NCBI GenBank assembly: GCA_028279875.1
Contig: JANQMU010000015.1
Location: forward strand, 1-64,000
Direction of reading: 5' to 3'
DNA from: Rhizobiaceae bacterium
Lineage (GTDB): Bacteria; Pseudomonadota; Alphaproteobacteria; Rhizobiales; Rhizobiaceae
Length of the DNA: 64,000 nt
In this document: piece after piece, positions 1 through 8,987 of the stretch
How positions within the stretch are numbered: position 1 is the stretch's first letter
How the letters are laid out: every line of letters starts with the position of its first letter
Translations under genes and position numbers: made by a program
Notes under the pieces: model-generated
The model's input: the letters and a program-made list of their open reading frames with translations, nothing else
The model's database searches: none
What the model was told of the DNA's origin: nothing

Positions 1-120
1 TACACTCCTTCCAAGGCACCTTTGCTCTCCCCGCAAAGGGCCAAAAGTGTAACCCATGTGTCCGGAATGAAATGTCACCCCTGTCTCAGGAAGGACAAAA
101 GGGTCCATACCGATCAGTTG
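1..120. other. Left-edge intergenic sequence with a short hairpin
   Basis: No gene is supported here. A 7-base perfect inverted repeat (CCTTTGC at 19-25, GCAAAGG at 33-39, 7-base loop) lies downstream of the minus-strand gene that ends at 121. It could help terminate that transcript, but no T-run follows on the minus strand, so a terminator is only possible. Confidence 0.35.
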
Positions 121-1224
121 CTATTGGTCCCACCCGGCTTCAAGATAGGCAAGGCGCGGTTCCGTCAAGCTGGTGATGACCAGTTCGCCATTGGGTCCGG
201 GCGTCGCGCCAGTCGTCAGCGCGTAATATCCCTGCGGCCCCTGCACCGTCTCCAGAACCCGGCCGTCGCCATCCATGCGGACCACGAAACCATAGCGCTG
301 CGCCTGGGGCCGTATCGATGCCGGCAGCCGCTGGATGATCTTGCGCAGAAACGGTTTGTCCGACACCGCGTCGGCGATCGCGGAGCGGGGACTGACCAGG
401 CCAAGCCAGAATGAATCCCCGCGATCGCGGTTCAGGTTGTCCGGGAATCCCGGGAGGTTCTCGATCACAGTCTCGACATCACCTGCCTTGTCGCCGGTGA
501 GCCAGAGTTTCAACACCGAATAGGTGCCGGTTTCGGCGATCAGCAGATAGCTGTCATCGCCGCCGAGCGCCACACCATTGGCAAAATGCAGGCCATCCAG
601 AATGATTTCTGTCTGACCGGTGGCCGGATCATATTTGAGAATACGGCCATTGGGGCCGTGTTCCATCAGGTCGAGGAGAGATGCCTCATAGGTGCCGCCC
701 TCCTGCCGGGCGCCGAATTTTGTCGACGCATCTGAAAAATAAACGATCCCGGATTGTGCGACATCCAGATCATTGGCGTATCGGATCGGTGAACCATCGG
801 CCGTCTGGTCCGACAGCAATGTGACCTTGCCATCCATCTCGATGGCCATCAGCCCGCGATAGGCATCGGCGACATAAAGCCGATCGTCCGGACCGAATTC
901 GAGGCCCAGCGGCCGCCCGCCCGTCATTGCGAATTCTGCGGTAACACCGGAGTCGAGATCGACCGTCAGGATCGCGCCATCATGGGTAGCAACGCGGATG
1001 AGACCGTCGCGCCCCAGCACCGCGTCCTCGGGGCCGGAATGGTCGCCAAGCGAGATCAGCTTCGGCGTGGCAAGCCGTTCGTTCGGGACGAAGTCGCCGA
1101 CATAGCCTGCGTCTTCCGGGGCATCCCAGGCGACGGGATCGATCGGCACCGGCCAAAACAGCAAATAAGCAGCGGCGACAAGCAGTGCTGTAAGGACTGT
1201 GCCAAGCAATATTCTCGAGGACAA
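121..1224 (-). CDS. SMP-30/strictosidine-synthase-like beta-propeller hydrolase, membrane anchored
   Basis: One hydrophobic segment lies at the extreme N-terminus (LLGTVLTALLVAAAYLLFWP) and the rest resembles the six-bladed propeller of the strictosidine synthase / APMAP / gluconolactonase superfamily. Visible repeats include GLEFGPDDRLYVADAYRGL and the family-typical NDLDVAQSGIVYFSDAS and FANGVALGGDDSYLLIAETG stretches. This topology suggests a periplasm-facing lactonase or esterase; the substrate cannot be told. There is no in-frame ATG near the 5' end. A TTG at 1224 lies 9 bases after GGAG and is my preferred start; the frame stays open to a TTG at 1257. The gene stands alone; its nearest neighbour, an alkylation repair gene, is 150 bases upstream. 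Family assignment is good, function uncertain. Confidence 0.8.
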   Translation of the reverse strand: MSSRILLGTVLTALLVAAAYLLFWPVPIDPVAWDAPEDAGYVGDFVPNERLATPKLISLGDHSGPEDAVLGRDGLIRVATHDGAILTVDLDSGVTAEFAMTGGRPLGLEFGPDDRLYVADAYRGLMAIEMDGKVTLLSDQTADGSPIRYANDLDVAQSGIVYFSDASTKFGARQEGGTYEASLLDLMEHGPNGRILKYDPATGQTEIILDGLHFANGVALGGDDSYLLIAETGTYSVLKLWLTGDKAGDVETVIENLPGFPDNLNRDRGDSFWLGLVSPRSAIADAVSDKPFLRKIIQRLPASIRPQAQRYGFVVRMDGDGRVLETVQGPQGYYALTTGATPGPNGELVITSLTEPRLAYLEAGWDQ

Positions 1225-1373
1225 CTTCACCGGCTCCAAAGCATGCAACCCACGCAAGTCTTATCGGTGATGCGGGCCCGGTGGCAATCGCCAAAGGACC
1301 GAAAAGCCGTGAAAGTCGAGGTTTTCCTGCGGTTGATGAAATGCTGCACTTCGGTGGCCGAAACGGGGTGATC

Positions 1374-2504
1374 CTACACGATAAGATCGAATTCGGCGCC
1401 TCCGAAGCCAAGTCCGTTGATCTGGATTTCAATCCGGTGAACGCCGCCATAATAGGTACGCGTTGTGATCGGTTTGAACGAATGTGTCTTTTCAAGCCGC
1501 GTCTCGGCCCGTCCCGGCAGCTTGACCGTCTTCCACTTGAAGACCTTCGGAGAGGTTTGGCCGTTTGCCTTGCGGTGATGCACCACATAGTCGACGACCA
1601 GTTCCTGATCGCTGTTCGTTTCCGACAGCAATTGCGCACTGAGCCGCAGATCGTGCCCGAAGTGGACCTTCGTCCTGTCGAGGCTGAGCGATGTCAGGGA
1701 AACCTGCGGTTCGACATAGCCGAAGGCCTTGAGCGTCGCCTCATGCCCCTGTTTGATCAGCGTCCGGCATGCATGGCGAACGAGCTTCTTGCGGCGACTG
1801 TCCGGTTTGCCGGCCAGCCACTTTCCAGCCAGCGCCGCCACCAGATCGGGATGGTCCTTGGCGATATCGTTGAGATTGTTGGCAACCGACCGGCGGACAT
1901 AGTCCTCGGGATCATCCTTCAGCGTCTCCAGCACCGGCAGGACAGGCGCCGGGTCGGCGACGAATTTCGCCAGCCGCATGCCCCAGGGCAGGCGAGGGCG
2001 GGTGCCCTCCGAGGCAAGCCGCCGGACATGGTAGTTGTCGTCCCGCGCCCATTTGCGAACATGCTTCATGGCCCTCTCCGGATCCCGGTCGAGGAAGGGA
2101 CGAACCGCGAATTCGGAACTCATTCGCTTGGTCATCTCCCTGAGCACATCCATGCTGAAATCGAAATGGTCGAGCCCATGCCTGGCAATATAGTCGGCCA
2201 TCGGCATCACCGCCCATCCGCGGATGCCGTGCTCGTCCATCGACTGATCGGACAGGTCCACATCATCGGCCGGATGGAGGGCGCTGACCAGCAGATTGCT
2301 TGCGGCGATAAAGTCGACCGGCAGGGCGGCTTCCAGTGCGGCCAGGATATGGTTCGACCGCTGCTTGAGCTCCAGCGCTTCTAGCCCCTCCGTCGCCGAT
2401 TGGGTGAAGGCGCCGCCATCGAAGCGATCACTGCGGCGTGCCAGATGCGCGCCCATCTGCGCAATCATTGTCGGGTTGAAAAGATTCTTGAACGGTTCCG
2501 GCAC
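1374..2504 (-). CDS. alkC: AlkC-type DNA alkylation repair protein with C-terminal Ig-like domain
   Basis: The first two thirds are HEAT-like helical repeats of the AlkC/AlkD DNA glycosylase superfamily, which excises 3-methyladenine and related cationic lesions. Visible family features are the opening VPEPFKNLFN, the segment KHVRKWARDDNYHVRRLASE followed by GTRPRLPWG, and YVRRSVANNLNDIAKDHPDL. The last 110 residues or so are beta-rich (from YVEPQVSLTSLSL) and fit the Ig-like domain known for the AlkC branch. I chose the GTG at 2504: GGAG lies 7 bases upstream and the protein then begins VPEPFKNLF as the family does. An upstream extension to 2630 is open but looks non-homologous (CQEWCAYVSSDGRN). 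A perfect 12-base inverted repeat lies just upstream. Confidence 0.85.
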   Translation of the reverse strand: MPEPFKNLFNPTMIAQMGAHLARRSDRFDGGAFTQSATEGLEALELKQRSNHILAALEAALPVDFIAASNLLVSALHPADDVDLSDQSMDEHGIRGWAVMPMADYIARHGLDHFDFSMDVLREMTKRMSSEFAVRPFLDRDPERAMKHVRKWARDDNYHVRRLASEGTRPRLPWGMRLAKFVADPAPVLPVLETLKDDPEDYVRRSVANNLNDIAKDHPDLVAALAGKWLAGKPDSRRKKLVRHACRTLIKQGHEATLKAFGYVEPQVSLTSLSLDRTKVHFGHDLRLSAQLLSETNSDQELVVDYVVHHRKANGQTSPKVFKWKTVKLPGRAETRLEKTHSFKPITTRTYYGGVHRIEIQINGLGFGGAEFDLIV

Positions 2505-2564
2505 CGTGCTTCTCCATCCATGCAAGCGCAGCATGTTCCTGCCATCTGATGAAACATAAGCACA

Positions 2565-2594
2565 CCACTCCTGACAACCTCCTGTCAGGAGTGG
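2565..2594. promoter_or_regulatory. Perfect 12-base inverted repeat upstream of alkC
   Basis: CCACTCCTGACA at 2565-2576 and TGTCAGGAGTGG at 2583-2594 are exact reverse complements around a 6-base spacer (ACCTCC). The repeat sits 61 bases before the alkC GTG start and after the chemoreceptor terminator. It has no T-run on either side, so it fits a dimeric repressor or activator operator better than a terminator. The bound protein is unknown. Confidence 0.5.
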
Positions 2595-2628
2595 CAAATC
2601 CGGGGTATTCAGAAAGCATTTATTCAGC

Positions 2629-2650
2629 AAAAGGGGGCCCGCGGGCCCCC
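2629..2650 (-). terminator. Rho-independent terminator of the chemoreceptor gene
   Basis: An 18-base perfect palindrome (GGGGGCCCGCGGGCCCCC, 2633-2650) is followed on the minus strand by TTTTG. It lies 30 bases after the chemoreceptor stop codon. Confidence 0.75.
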
Positions 2651-2679
2651 AATTTCAGCGCTGATAACCGGCGCCGCCG

Positions 2680-4887
2680 TCAGGCGGTCATCCGTTCCTC
2701 TTCATCATCATTGGCCGGTGGCTGCTCGCTGGCCGGCTCCGGATGACTGGAAAGCGTGAACTGTGATGACAGTTGCCGCAGCGTGTCGGCCTCGCCGCTC
2801 AGATTGTGGCTGGCGGCATTGGTTTCCTCGACCATGGCGGCGTTCTGCTGGGTCATCTGGTCCATCTGGTTGACCGCTGTGTTGATCTCGCCAATGCCGA
2901 CCGACTGTTCCCGCGAATTGGTGACAATCGTGTCGATATCCTTGTTGATCTCGCGCATCTGCTCGGTGATCTGCTGCAGCGATTCGCCGGTCTGCGTGAC
3001 CTGGCTGACGCCGGTCTCGACATCCTGCGACGATGTCGCAATGAGCGTATTGATGTCGCGGGCCGCCTGTGCCGAGCGCTGCGCCAGTTCGCGAACCTCC
3101 TGGGCCACCACGGCGAAGCCCTTTCCGGCATCACCTGCCCGGGCGGCTTCGACCCCGGCATTGAGCGCCAGCAGGTTGGTCTGGAACGCGATTTCGTCTA
3201 TCATGCCGATGATGCTGCCGATCTCCTTGGATGAGGTCTCGATTTTCCCCATCGCCTCGATGGCACCCTGCACGATCTCCGACGATTTCTGCGTCACGTC
3301 ATTGGTTTCGGCAACGCGTCTTCCGGCTTCCTCGGCCCGCTCCGAGCCGCTCCGCACCGTTGCGGTGATCTGATCGAGCGCGGCGGCCGTCTCCTCCAGC
3401 GAGGCGGCCTGCTGTTCCGTCCGCTTCGACATATCGTTGACCGAAGTCTGCAGTTCCTGGGATTTGGCCTGGATGATATCGGAGCTCGCGCCGACCGACG
3501 CCAGCGCGGTTTCGAGCGCCTGGACCGCAGCGTTGAAATCGACGCGGATACTGTCGAGATGATCGACGAATGTGTCGTCGATCTGGTAGGCGACATTGCC
3601 CTTGGCGAGTTCACCCAGCCCGGCGGCCAGTGCGCTGACGGCGGTGTTCAACGCTGCCTCTTCCTCGGCTTTTTGGGCTTCGCGCTCTCGGCGTTCCTCC
3701 TCGGCCTGCGCCCGTTCATTGGCCGCACTTTCCTCAAGGGCGATCTTCTCGATGGCGCTGTCCTTGAGTGTCTGGACGGCGCGCGCCATTCCGCCAAGTT
3801 CGTCACGGCGCTCGGTGCCTGTGACCTCGCTTTCCAGATCGCCGTCCGATATGGCGCCGACCACGTCGGTCAGCAATCCGAGCGGCCTGGTCACGCTGAT
3901 CGTCATCAAAAACGCCAGCACGATGGCCGCGATCGAGGCGGCGGCGGTCAGTGCTGACAGCACCCAGACTTCGCGGTAGCGGGCGGTCGACAGCACATCG
4001 GCCTCATGTTCGACGTTCACGGCGACCGTCTTTTCCAGCTCAAACAGCGCGGCGATGCGATTGCTGGCCACCGCAAACCACGCCTGGGGCGCAATCTGCG
4101 AGAGGTCAGCATCCGGTTCGGATATCTTCCGACGCATCGCCTCGATGTCGGTCACCGCCGGGGCGTCCAGCATTGCCTGATAGGTGCTGCGGAAACGCGG
4201 CGGTTCGTTCTGCATGAATATCTTGATCAGCGCGGTCTGCACGTCGCCGAAGGCCTGGAACGTCCGCAACTCGGCTACGGTCATGGAACCACGTGCCAGC
4301 GCCCCGGCGACAAAGCCGCGCTCAATTCCGGCGCTCTCCTTGGCCTCGCCGAGATCGATCAGTCCGGTTGTCGCGATCGCGATTTCCCCGACCGGAATGG
4401 CGCCGGTTGCCGTGTGCCCGATCTGCAGCCCGGCTCTGATCACGGCCGTGTATTTCGCCATGGCGTCGGACAGCGACAACTGCCGGCTGTCGACGAGATC
4501 GCGCTCGGACAAAAGCTGCCTGGCCTGTCTGAGGAATTCCCGCAAGGCGCCGCTGACCTCGGCATTGCCGACATCCGCAAGCCGTTCTTCCGTCCGTAGA
4601 AACGGTTCCAGCCTGGAATCGGCGTCTCTTCGTGCATCGACAAGTCCGGCCTGCGGCGTTGCCGCGTTGCCGCCGAGATAGATGGCTGACTGGCCGCGCT
4701 CGGTCTGCAGATCATCGATGAATTCATTTACTTCCAACACGGTCTCGACCATGATGACGGTGTGGTTCAGCGCCTGTGCCTCCTGCAACGTGCGCGTAAT
4801 CAGGATACTCGAAATGATCACAAGTGCGATCATTGGAACGGCGATGGCTATAGCCAGCCGCTTTGATACCGAAAGTTTAGACATCAT
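2680..4887 (-). CDS. Methyl-accepting chemotaxis protein with NIT-type sensor domain
   Basis: About 735 residues from the ATG pair at 4887/4884, which follows GAGGGGG. Order: N-terminal membrane helix ([18 protein letters not shown]), a periplasmic helical NIT domain ([11 protein letters not shown], residues about 55-290; this family includes nitrate/nitrite sensors), a second membrane helix ([20 protein letters not shown]), HAMP ([22 protein letters not shown]), a charged coiled coil (residues about 390-420), then the MCP signalling hairpin with its hallmark tip [20 protein letters not shown] and [20 protein letters not shown]. The acidic C-terminal tail ends EEERMTA and lacks an NWETF-type CheR tether. 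No che genes are nearby. The ligand is not proven; nitrate or nitrite is a family-level guess. Confidence 0.92.
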   Translation of the reverse strand: MMSKLSVSKRLAIAIAVPMIALVIISSILITRTLQEAQALNHTVIMVETVLEVNEFIDDLQTERGQSAIYLGGNAATPQAGLVDARRDADSRLEPFLRTEERLADVGNAEVSGALREFLRQARQLLSERDLVDSRQLSLSDAMAKYTAVIRAGLQIGHTATGAIPVGEIAIATTGLIDLGEAKESAGIERGFVAGALARGSMTVAELRTFQAFGDVQTALIKIFMQNEPPRFRSTYQAMLDAPAVTDIEAMRRKISEPDADLSQIAPQAWFAVASNRIAALFELEKTVAVNVEHEADVLSTARYREVWVLSALTAAASIAAIVLAFLMTISVTRPLGLLTDVVGAISDGDLESEVTGTERRDELGGMARAVQTLKDSAIEKIALEESAANERAQAEEERREREAQKAEEEAALNTAVSALAAGLGELAKGNVAYQIDDTFVDHLDSIRVDFNAAVQALETALASVGASSDIIQAKSQELQTSVNDMSKRTEQQAASLEETAAALDQITATVRSGSERAEEAGRRVAETNDVTQKSSEIVQGAIEAMGKIETSSKEIGSIIGMIDEIAFQTNLLALNAGVEAARAGDAGKGFAVVAQEVRELAQRSAQAARDINTLIATSSQDVETGVSQVTQTGESLQQITEQMREINKDIDTIVTNSREQSVGIGEINTAVNQMDQMTQQNAAMVEETNAASHNLSGEADTLRQLSSQFTLSSHPEPASEQPPANDDEEERMTA

Positions 4888-5051
4888 GAGCCCCCTCGAA
4901 TGTCTGAAGTGATAGACCAAATATTTTGGGAGCTCGCGTTTAACGACAGGTTAACTGTAAATTATGCAACAATATCAAAGAGTAGAAAAGTAATGGCCCT
5001 GTTGTTCTTCCGACAACCATGGAATTTCAGTGGTTGTAAAACGTTGACCCG

Positions 5052-5759
5052 TCAGCGTCCTGCGATGGACAGCGCCATTTCCACCATGGTGCGCAGCGAC
5101 GATTGCCGTTTTTCCGCGTCGATCTCCTTGCCGGTCACAAGGCAATCGGAGACTGTGCAGATGGCAAGCGCACGCGCCTTGAAGCGTGCGGCCAGCGTAT
5201 AGAGCGTCGACGCTTCCATCTCGACGGCAAGGACACCATGTCGCGCCAGGACGTCATACGACGTCGCCGGATCATCCACATAAAACGTATCCGAGGACAC
5301 GAGGCCGCCGACATGATGCTGAAGCATCTGCGATTCGGCATATTTCACGGCCGATCGCAGCAGGTCGAAATCGGCGAATGGCGCATAGCTGTAGGGCGCG
5401 AATGGCGCATTGTTCATCGCGCTGTCCGTCGAGGCGGAAATGCCGAGGACGATGTCGCGGACCTTGACGCTCGTCGTCAGGCCGCCGCAGGTCCCGACAC
5501 GGATGAGCGTCTTGGCGCCATAGACATTGAGCAGTTCGTGCACATAGATGGCGGTGGAGGGCTGCCCCATCCCGGTTGCCTGGACACTGACGGGATTGCC
5601 GTGCCAGTACCCCGTATAGCCGAGGCAGTTTCGCACGCTGTTGACCTGCCTGGCATCATCCAGAAACGTATCAGCGATCCATTCGGCCCGCAGCGGATCG
5701 CCCGGCAGCAGGACCGCTTCGGCATAATCACCCTTTTTCGCTTCATTGTGTGGTGTCAT
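5052..5759 (-). CDS. deoD: Purine nucleoside phosphorylase, DeoD type
   Basis: A 235-residue protein matching the hexameric DeoD family in length and motifs. These include the N-terminal PHNEAKKGDYAEAVLLPGDP, VRNCLGYTG, GMGQPSTAIYVHEL, the phosphate-site region RVGTCGG, the purine-site VEMEASTLY, and TVSD with the catalytic Asp. It catalyses phosphorolysis of purine (deoxy)nucleosides to base and ribose-1-phosphate in the cytosol. I start at the ATG at 5759, where homology to DeoD begins. It is monocistronic here, between the chemoreceptor and the end of an ABC operon. DeoD is commoner in gammaproteobacteria and Firmicutes than in alphaproteobacteria, where other PNP types also occur, but the motifs are clear. 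Confidence 0.93.
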   Translation of the reverse strand: MTPHNEAKKGDYAEAVLLPGDPLRAEWIADTFLDDARQVNSVRNCLGYTGYWHGNPVSVQATGMGQPSTAIYVHELLNVYGAKTLIRVGTCGGLTTSVKVRDIVLGISASTDSAMNNAPFAPYSYAPFADFDLLRSAVKYAESQMLQHHVGGLVSSDTFYVDDPATSYDVLARHGVLAVEMEASTLYTLAARFKARALAICTVSDCLVTGKEIDAEKRQSSLRTMVEMALSIAGR

Positions 5760-6011
5760 CCGTATCCCCAACTCGCACTGTCCCCGGCGCACACTATAGC
5801 GCGCTGGTTCCCGCCGCCAATATTGTTGGTGCCGATTTTGCCGCCCGATTACACTGTTTTGATCTGTCTCTTCAAAGTCCGGGTCGGAGATTGGACATCC
5901 GGCTCAAGCAAAGACCAATATCGTGATCGACTGATATTGCCGACGCCATGAACCGGCTTGCTGCACCGGCACCAGGGAGGGCGTGTCTCACCACAGCCTG
6001 GGACTGAACAC

Positions 6012-7109
6012 CTAGCGCTCGTGTTCGGCTGTTGCCGGTTCTGTATCGACGGCATTTGAAGGCGGAAGGTCGTCCTCGAGGATCCAGATCGCGTCTTTCG
6101 GAAGATGTATGCTCGTCGAATCGCCGGGTTTGAGTTCGCAGCCGGGTCCGGCTTGAATGTGCCATTCACTGCCTTCGATTTCGACGATTAGTTCGACAAA
6201 TGTGCCCATGTAGATGTTCGTTTTCACCCGGGCGGGGACGCAGTTTGGTTCCTGGGAGTTTTCGCGCAGTCCCGCCCGTTCCGGACGTACGGTCAACACG
6301 ACCGGGCCTGATTTGTCGCCGCTTGAGGACGGGTCGATTTCCAGATCTCCGATTGCGGTCCGAATGACGTTTCCATCGCGATGTCCCGCGAGGAAGTTTG
6401 CGTTTCGAAAGAAGCGGGCGACTGCCGACGTCCGCGGGCGATCGTAGAAACTCTTCGGCTCGCCGCTCTGTTGAACGATGCCGTCGAGCATCAGAACAAC
6501 CCGATCAGCCAGCATCACGGCCTCTTCCTGATCATGTGTCACAAAGATCGATGTGATTCCGAGCTCGGCCTGAATATCACGAATCAGTTGTCGCATGGTG
6601 ATGCGCAGATTGGCGTCGAGGTTTGCCAGCGGTTCGTCCAGCAAAAGCACCTTCGGCCGTGCGATCAGGCCGCGCGCGAGCGCGACGCGCTGCTGCTGGC
6701 CGCCGGACAGTTCGTGGGCGCTCCTGGGCCCGAAACCCCCCAGTTCCACCAGCTCGAGCATCTCGTTTACCCGGCGGTCGATCTCGGATTTCGCAATACC
6801 CGCCATCTTCAGGGCAAAGCCCACATTCTGTGCCACCGTCATGGTCGGAAACAGCAGATGTTTTTGGAAAACCAGGACCGCCCCACGCTTTTCGGTTGGA
6901 ATAGACAGCACGGATTGACCGTCAAAACGAATGTCGCCCGATGAGGGTGCCAAAAGCCCGGTAATCATCCGCAGCGTTGTCGTCTTTCCGCAGCCGGAGG
7001 GGCCTAGGAGCGCAACCATTTCGCCAGATGCAATTTCCAGATTGAACGAGTCGACGGCTACGGTTGAACCGAAGACCCGCCGAAGCCCGTCGAGTGAGAT
7101 ATTCGTCAT
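6012..7109 (-). CDS. ABC transporter ATP-binding protein (importer, TOBE domain)
   Basis: A 365-residue ATPase with Walker A ([16 protein letters not shown]), Q-loop region [13 protein letters not shown], signature [15 protein letters not shown], Walker B VLLLDEP and the switch His in FVTHDQ. It carries a C-terminal TOBE-like extension from about residue 240, as in spermidine/putrescine and iron importers of the CysA/PotA group. It energises uptake of the ligand bound by the YnjB-like protein encoded upstream. The start codon overlaps the preceding permease stop as ATGA, showing translational coupling. It is the last gene of the binding protein, permease, permease, ATPase operon. Confidence 0.92.
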   Translation of the reverse strand: MTNISLDGLRRVFGSTVAVDSFNLEIASGEMVALLGPSGCGKTTTLRMITGLLAPSSGDIRFDGQSVLSIPTEKRGAVLVFQKHLLFPTMTVAQNVGFALKMAGIAKSEIDRRVNEMLELVELGGFGPRSAHELSGGQQQRVALARGLIARPKVLLLDEPLANLDANLRITMRQLIRDIQAELGITSIFVTHDQEEAVMLADRVVLMLDGIVQQSGEPKSFYDRPRTSAVARFFRNANFLAGHRDGNVIRTAIGDLEIDPSSSGDKSGPVVLTVRPERAGLRENSQEPNCVPARVKTNIYMGTFVELIVEIEGSEWHIQAGPGCELKPGDSTSIHLPKDAIWILEDDLPPSNAVDTEPATAEHER

Positions 7110-7948
7110 AGTTTTCCGAACCCTCCCATGACCGTGGAGCCACGGCCCAGCGAACGAGATGTCAAGACAAGAACGAGAACAGCGGGCGCCACGAAAACGA
7201 TTGTGATGGCCGCCGCAACGCCGGCGTTACCGCCGGCCAGGAAGGGAAACAGCAACAGCGGAAGCGTCAGCAGGACACCGCCGCCGATCAACAATGTAGT
7301 GACATATTGGGACCAGGAGATCAGGAAGGTGAAGAGGCAGGCCACAAGAAGACCGGAGGAGATCGCAGGCAGGGTCACGTGGTAGAAGACCCGGTACCGG
7401 TTGGCGCCCAACGTTCTTGCCGTGTCTTCCAACTCCGTACCGTAATTGGAGAACATACTCGACATGACGAGAATGAAGTAGGGGATCGCCGGGATCAGGT
7501 GAACGAGCGCGACACCCGGGACAGTTCCTGTCAGTCCCACTTTGATAAACAGGATATGGATGCCCATCACCGAGACCATTGGCGGGACCAGAATTGGCAG
7601 CAGCAATATCCACTCAATGAGCGCCTTTCCCCGAAACCTCTGCAGTCCGAGAACGCGGGCGGCAGGCAGGCCGACGACAATTGCCATTCCGGTCACCAAG
7701 GCAGCGACCTGAATGCTGTTCCAAAGTGACGAGAAAACACGCGATGAATCGCTGAACGTATAGATCCAGTTGTTCATGCCCCATTTTGCCGGAAGGACAT
7801 CCGGGAAAAACCAATTGGCTGCGATGGACCGTAACGCCACGGCGATCAGCGGCAACAGAACCGTGGTCACCAGTGCCACAACCGTCAAAATGCGGATCGC
7901 CGTTTTCGCCGGATGGGTGTTTTTGATCGGGGAAGGATCGGCCATCAA
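7106..7948 (-). CDS. ABC transporter permease (second subunit)
   Basis: A 280-residue membrane protein with about six hydrophobic helices and the EAA-loop typical of importers (EDTARTLGANRYRVFYHVTLPAI, around residues 185-205), which docks the ATPase. Hydrophobic stretches include IRILTVVALVTTVLLPLIAVAL and ALIEWILLLPILVPPMVSVMGI. It pairs with the other permease (7970-8863) as a heterodimer. Its stop overlaps the ATPase start by 4 bases. In E. coli YnjBCD the single YnjC is a fused permease of about twice this length; here the two halves are separate genes. Confidence 0.9.
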   Translation of the reverse strand: MMADPSPIKNTHPAKTAIRILTVVALVTTVLLPLIAVALRSIAANWFFPDVLPAKWGMNNWIYTFSDSSRVFSSLWNSIQVAALVTGMAIVVGLPAARVLGLQRFRGKALIEWILLLPILVPPMVSVMGIHILFIKVGLTGTVPGVALVHLIPAIPYFILVMSSMFSNYGTELEDTARTLGANRYRVFYHVTLPAISSGLLVACLFTFLISWSQYVTTLLIGGGVLLTLPLLLFPFLAGGNAGVAAAITIVFVAPAVLVLVLTSRSLGRGSTVMGGFGKL

Positions 7949-7969
7949 CGTATCCCCGGTTTAACATAT

Positions 7970-8863
7970 CTAAGCATTGTCGGTTCTCGTGCCGCGCAGC
8001 AGCCTCTTGTAGGCAATCAAAAGCAAGATGGTAATGAACGCCAGGACCAGGGCCATTGCCATCGCCTTTGGCCGGCGAGAAAGCTCCGGTGCTTCGAACT
8101 CACGAAATGCCTGAACGGGCAGCGTCGTCGGAAACGTTTCACCAAGAAGCAGCGGGATCTCGAAGTTTGCGAAGGTGAACGCGAAAACGATGATCGAAGT
8201 GGAAAACACACCAGGTAGGATCAGCGGCAGCAGAACATATCTGAAGCGCTGCCACCTGTTGGCTCCGAGCGTTTGTGCGATCTCCTCATATTGCGGGCCG
8301 ACACTCTGCAGCACGGCAAGTACAACAAGGCCGACGAAGGGGACCTCCTTCCACAGAAATGAGATCATGATCCCGATGCCATATTCGTCGTAAAGAAGGG
8401 CTGGGAAGTCTCTCGGAGAATCGATCAGCCCAAGCCCGACGCTGAAGCGCGCGAAGAGCCCGCTTTGCGACAGAAGCAAAATGGTCGCGCTGGCCGCGAC
8501 CAGATGCGGCACCGGCAGGGGCAGTTGAAAAAGAAACGTCGCGAGCTTGCTGCCACGAAACTGTTCCCTGAGGACAAAACAGAACGCAATCGCCATGACG
8601 GCGGAAAGGATCGTGACCGATGCGGCGATCCGAAACGTGATCCACAACGAAATCAGGAAATTGCGATCGGTCAGAACCGACAGGTAGTGCTCAAGCGTAA
8701 AGTCCGTGAGACCCGCCACCGGGAAGTAACCCACGCTCTGCATGAAGCCAAACAACAGACCACCGCCAAACAAGACAAGGATAATGAGAAACGCCGGGGC
8801 CAGAGCGAAAAAAATACGCCTTCGCGCCCTGGCGTCTTCTATGCGTGCCGATGATGCGTCCAA
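7970..8863 (-). CDS. ABC transporter permease (first subunit)
   Basis: A 297-residue permease starting MDASSARIEDARARRRIFFALAP, with an N-terminal cytoplasmic stretch then six predicted membrane helices. The EAA-loop is EIAQTLGANRWQRFRYVLLPLILPG at about residues 195-220. It forms the translocation pore with the next permease. It is separated from the upstream binding-protein gene by about 120 bases containing a strong hairpin, consistent with differential expression of binding protein over membrane subunits. Confidence 0.9.
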   Translation of the reverse strand: MDASSARIEDARARRRIFFALAPAFLIILVLFGGGLLFGFMQSVGYFPVAGLTDFTLEHYLSVLTDRNFLISLWITFRIAASVTILSAVMAIAFCFVLREQFRGSKLATFLFQLPLPVPHLVAASATILLLSQSGLFARFSVGLGLIDSPRDFPALLYDEYGIGIMISFLWKEVPFVGLVVLAVLQSVGPQYEEIAQTLGANRWQRFRYVLLPLILPGVFSTSIIVFAFTFANFEIPLLLGETFPTTLPVQAFREFEAPELSRRPKAMAMALVLAFITILLLIAYKRLLRGTRTDNA

Positions 8864-8921
8864 GAACCCTCTCCAGATACGGTAAAGAGCGGAATCAGCC
8901 GGCTCGACGGTGCGACAAACC

Positions 8922-8947
8922 CCTGAGACGGCAGGTGCCGCCTCAGG
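8922..8947 (-). other. Intercistronic stem-loop after the binding-protein gene
   Basis: CCTGAG-A-CGGC / GCCG-C-CTCAGG forms an 11-position stem (one mismatch) with a 4-base loop, between the binding-protein stop and the first permease. There is no U-run. Such hairpins commonly stabilise the upstream binding-protein mRNA in importer operons; that role is an inference. Confidence 0.5.
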
Positions 8948-8987
8948 ACGGTAGAGCAGGCGTTTTTTCGTTGAAAGTCAGTCCCTG

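Noticed and set aside
5926-5949. CAATATC / GATATTG inverted repeat downstream of the importer ATPase gene
   Set aside because: Seven-base arms with a 10-base loop and no U-run. It could be a weak operator or chance; not enough to annotate.
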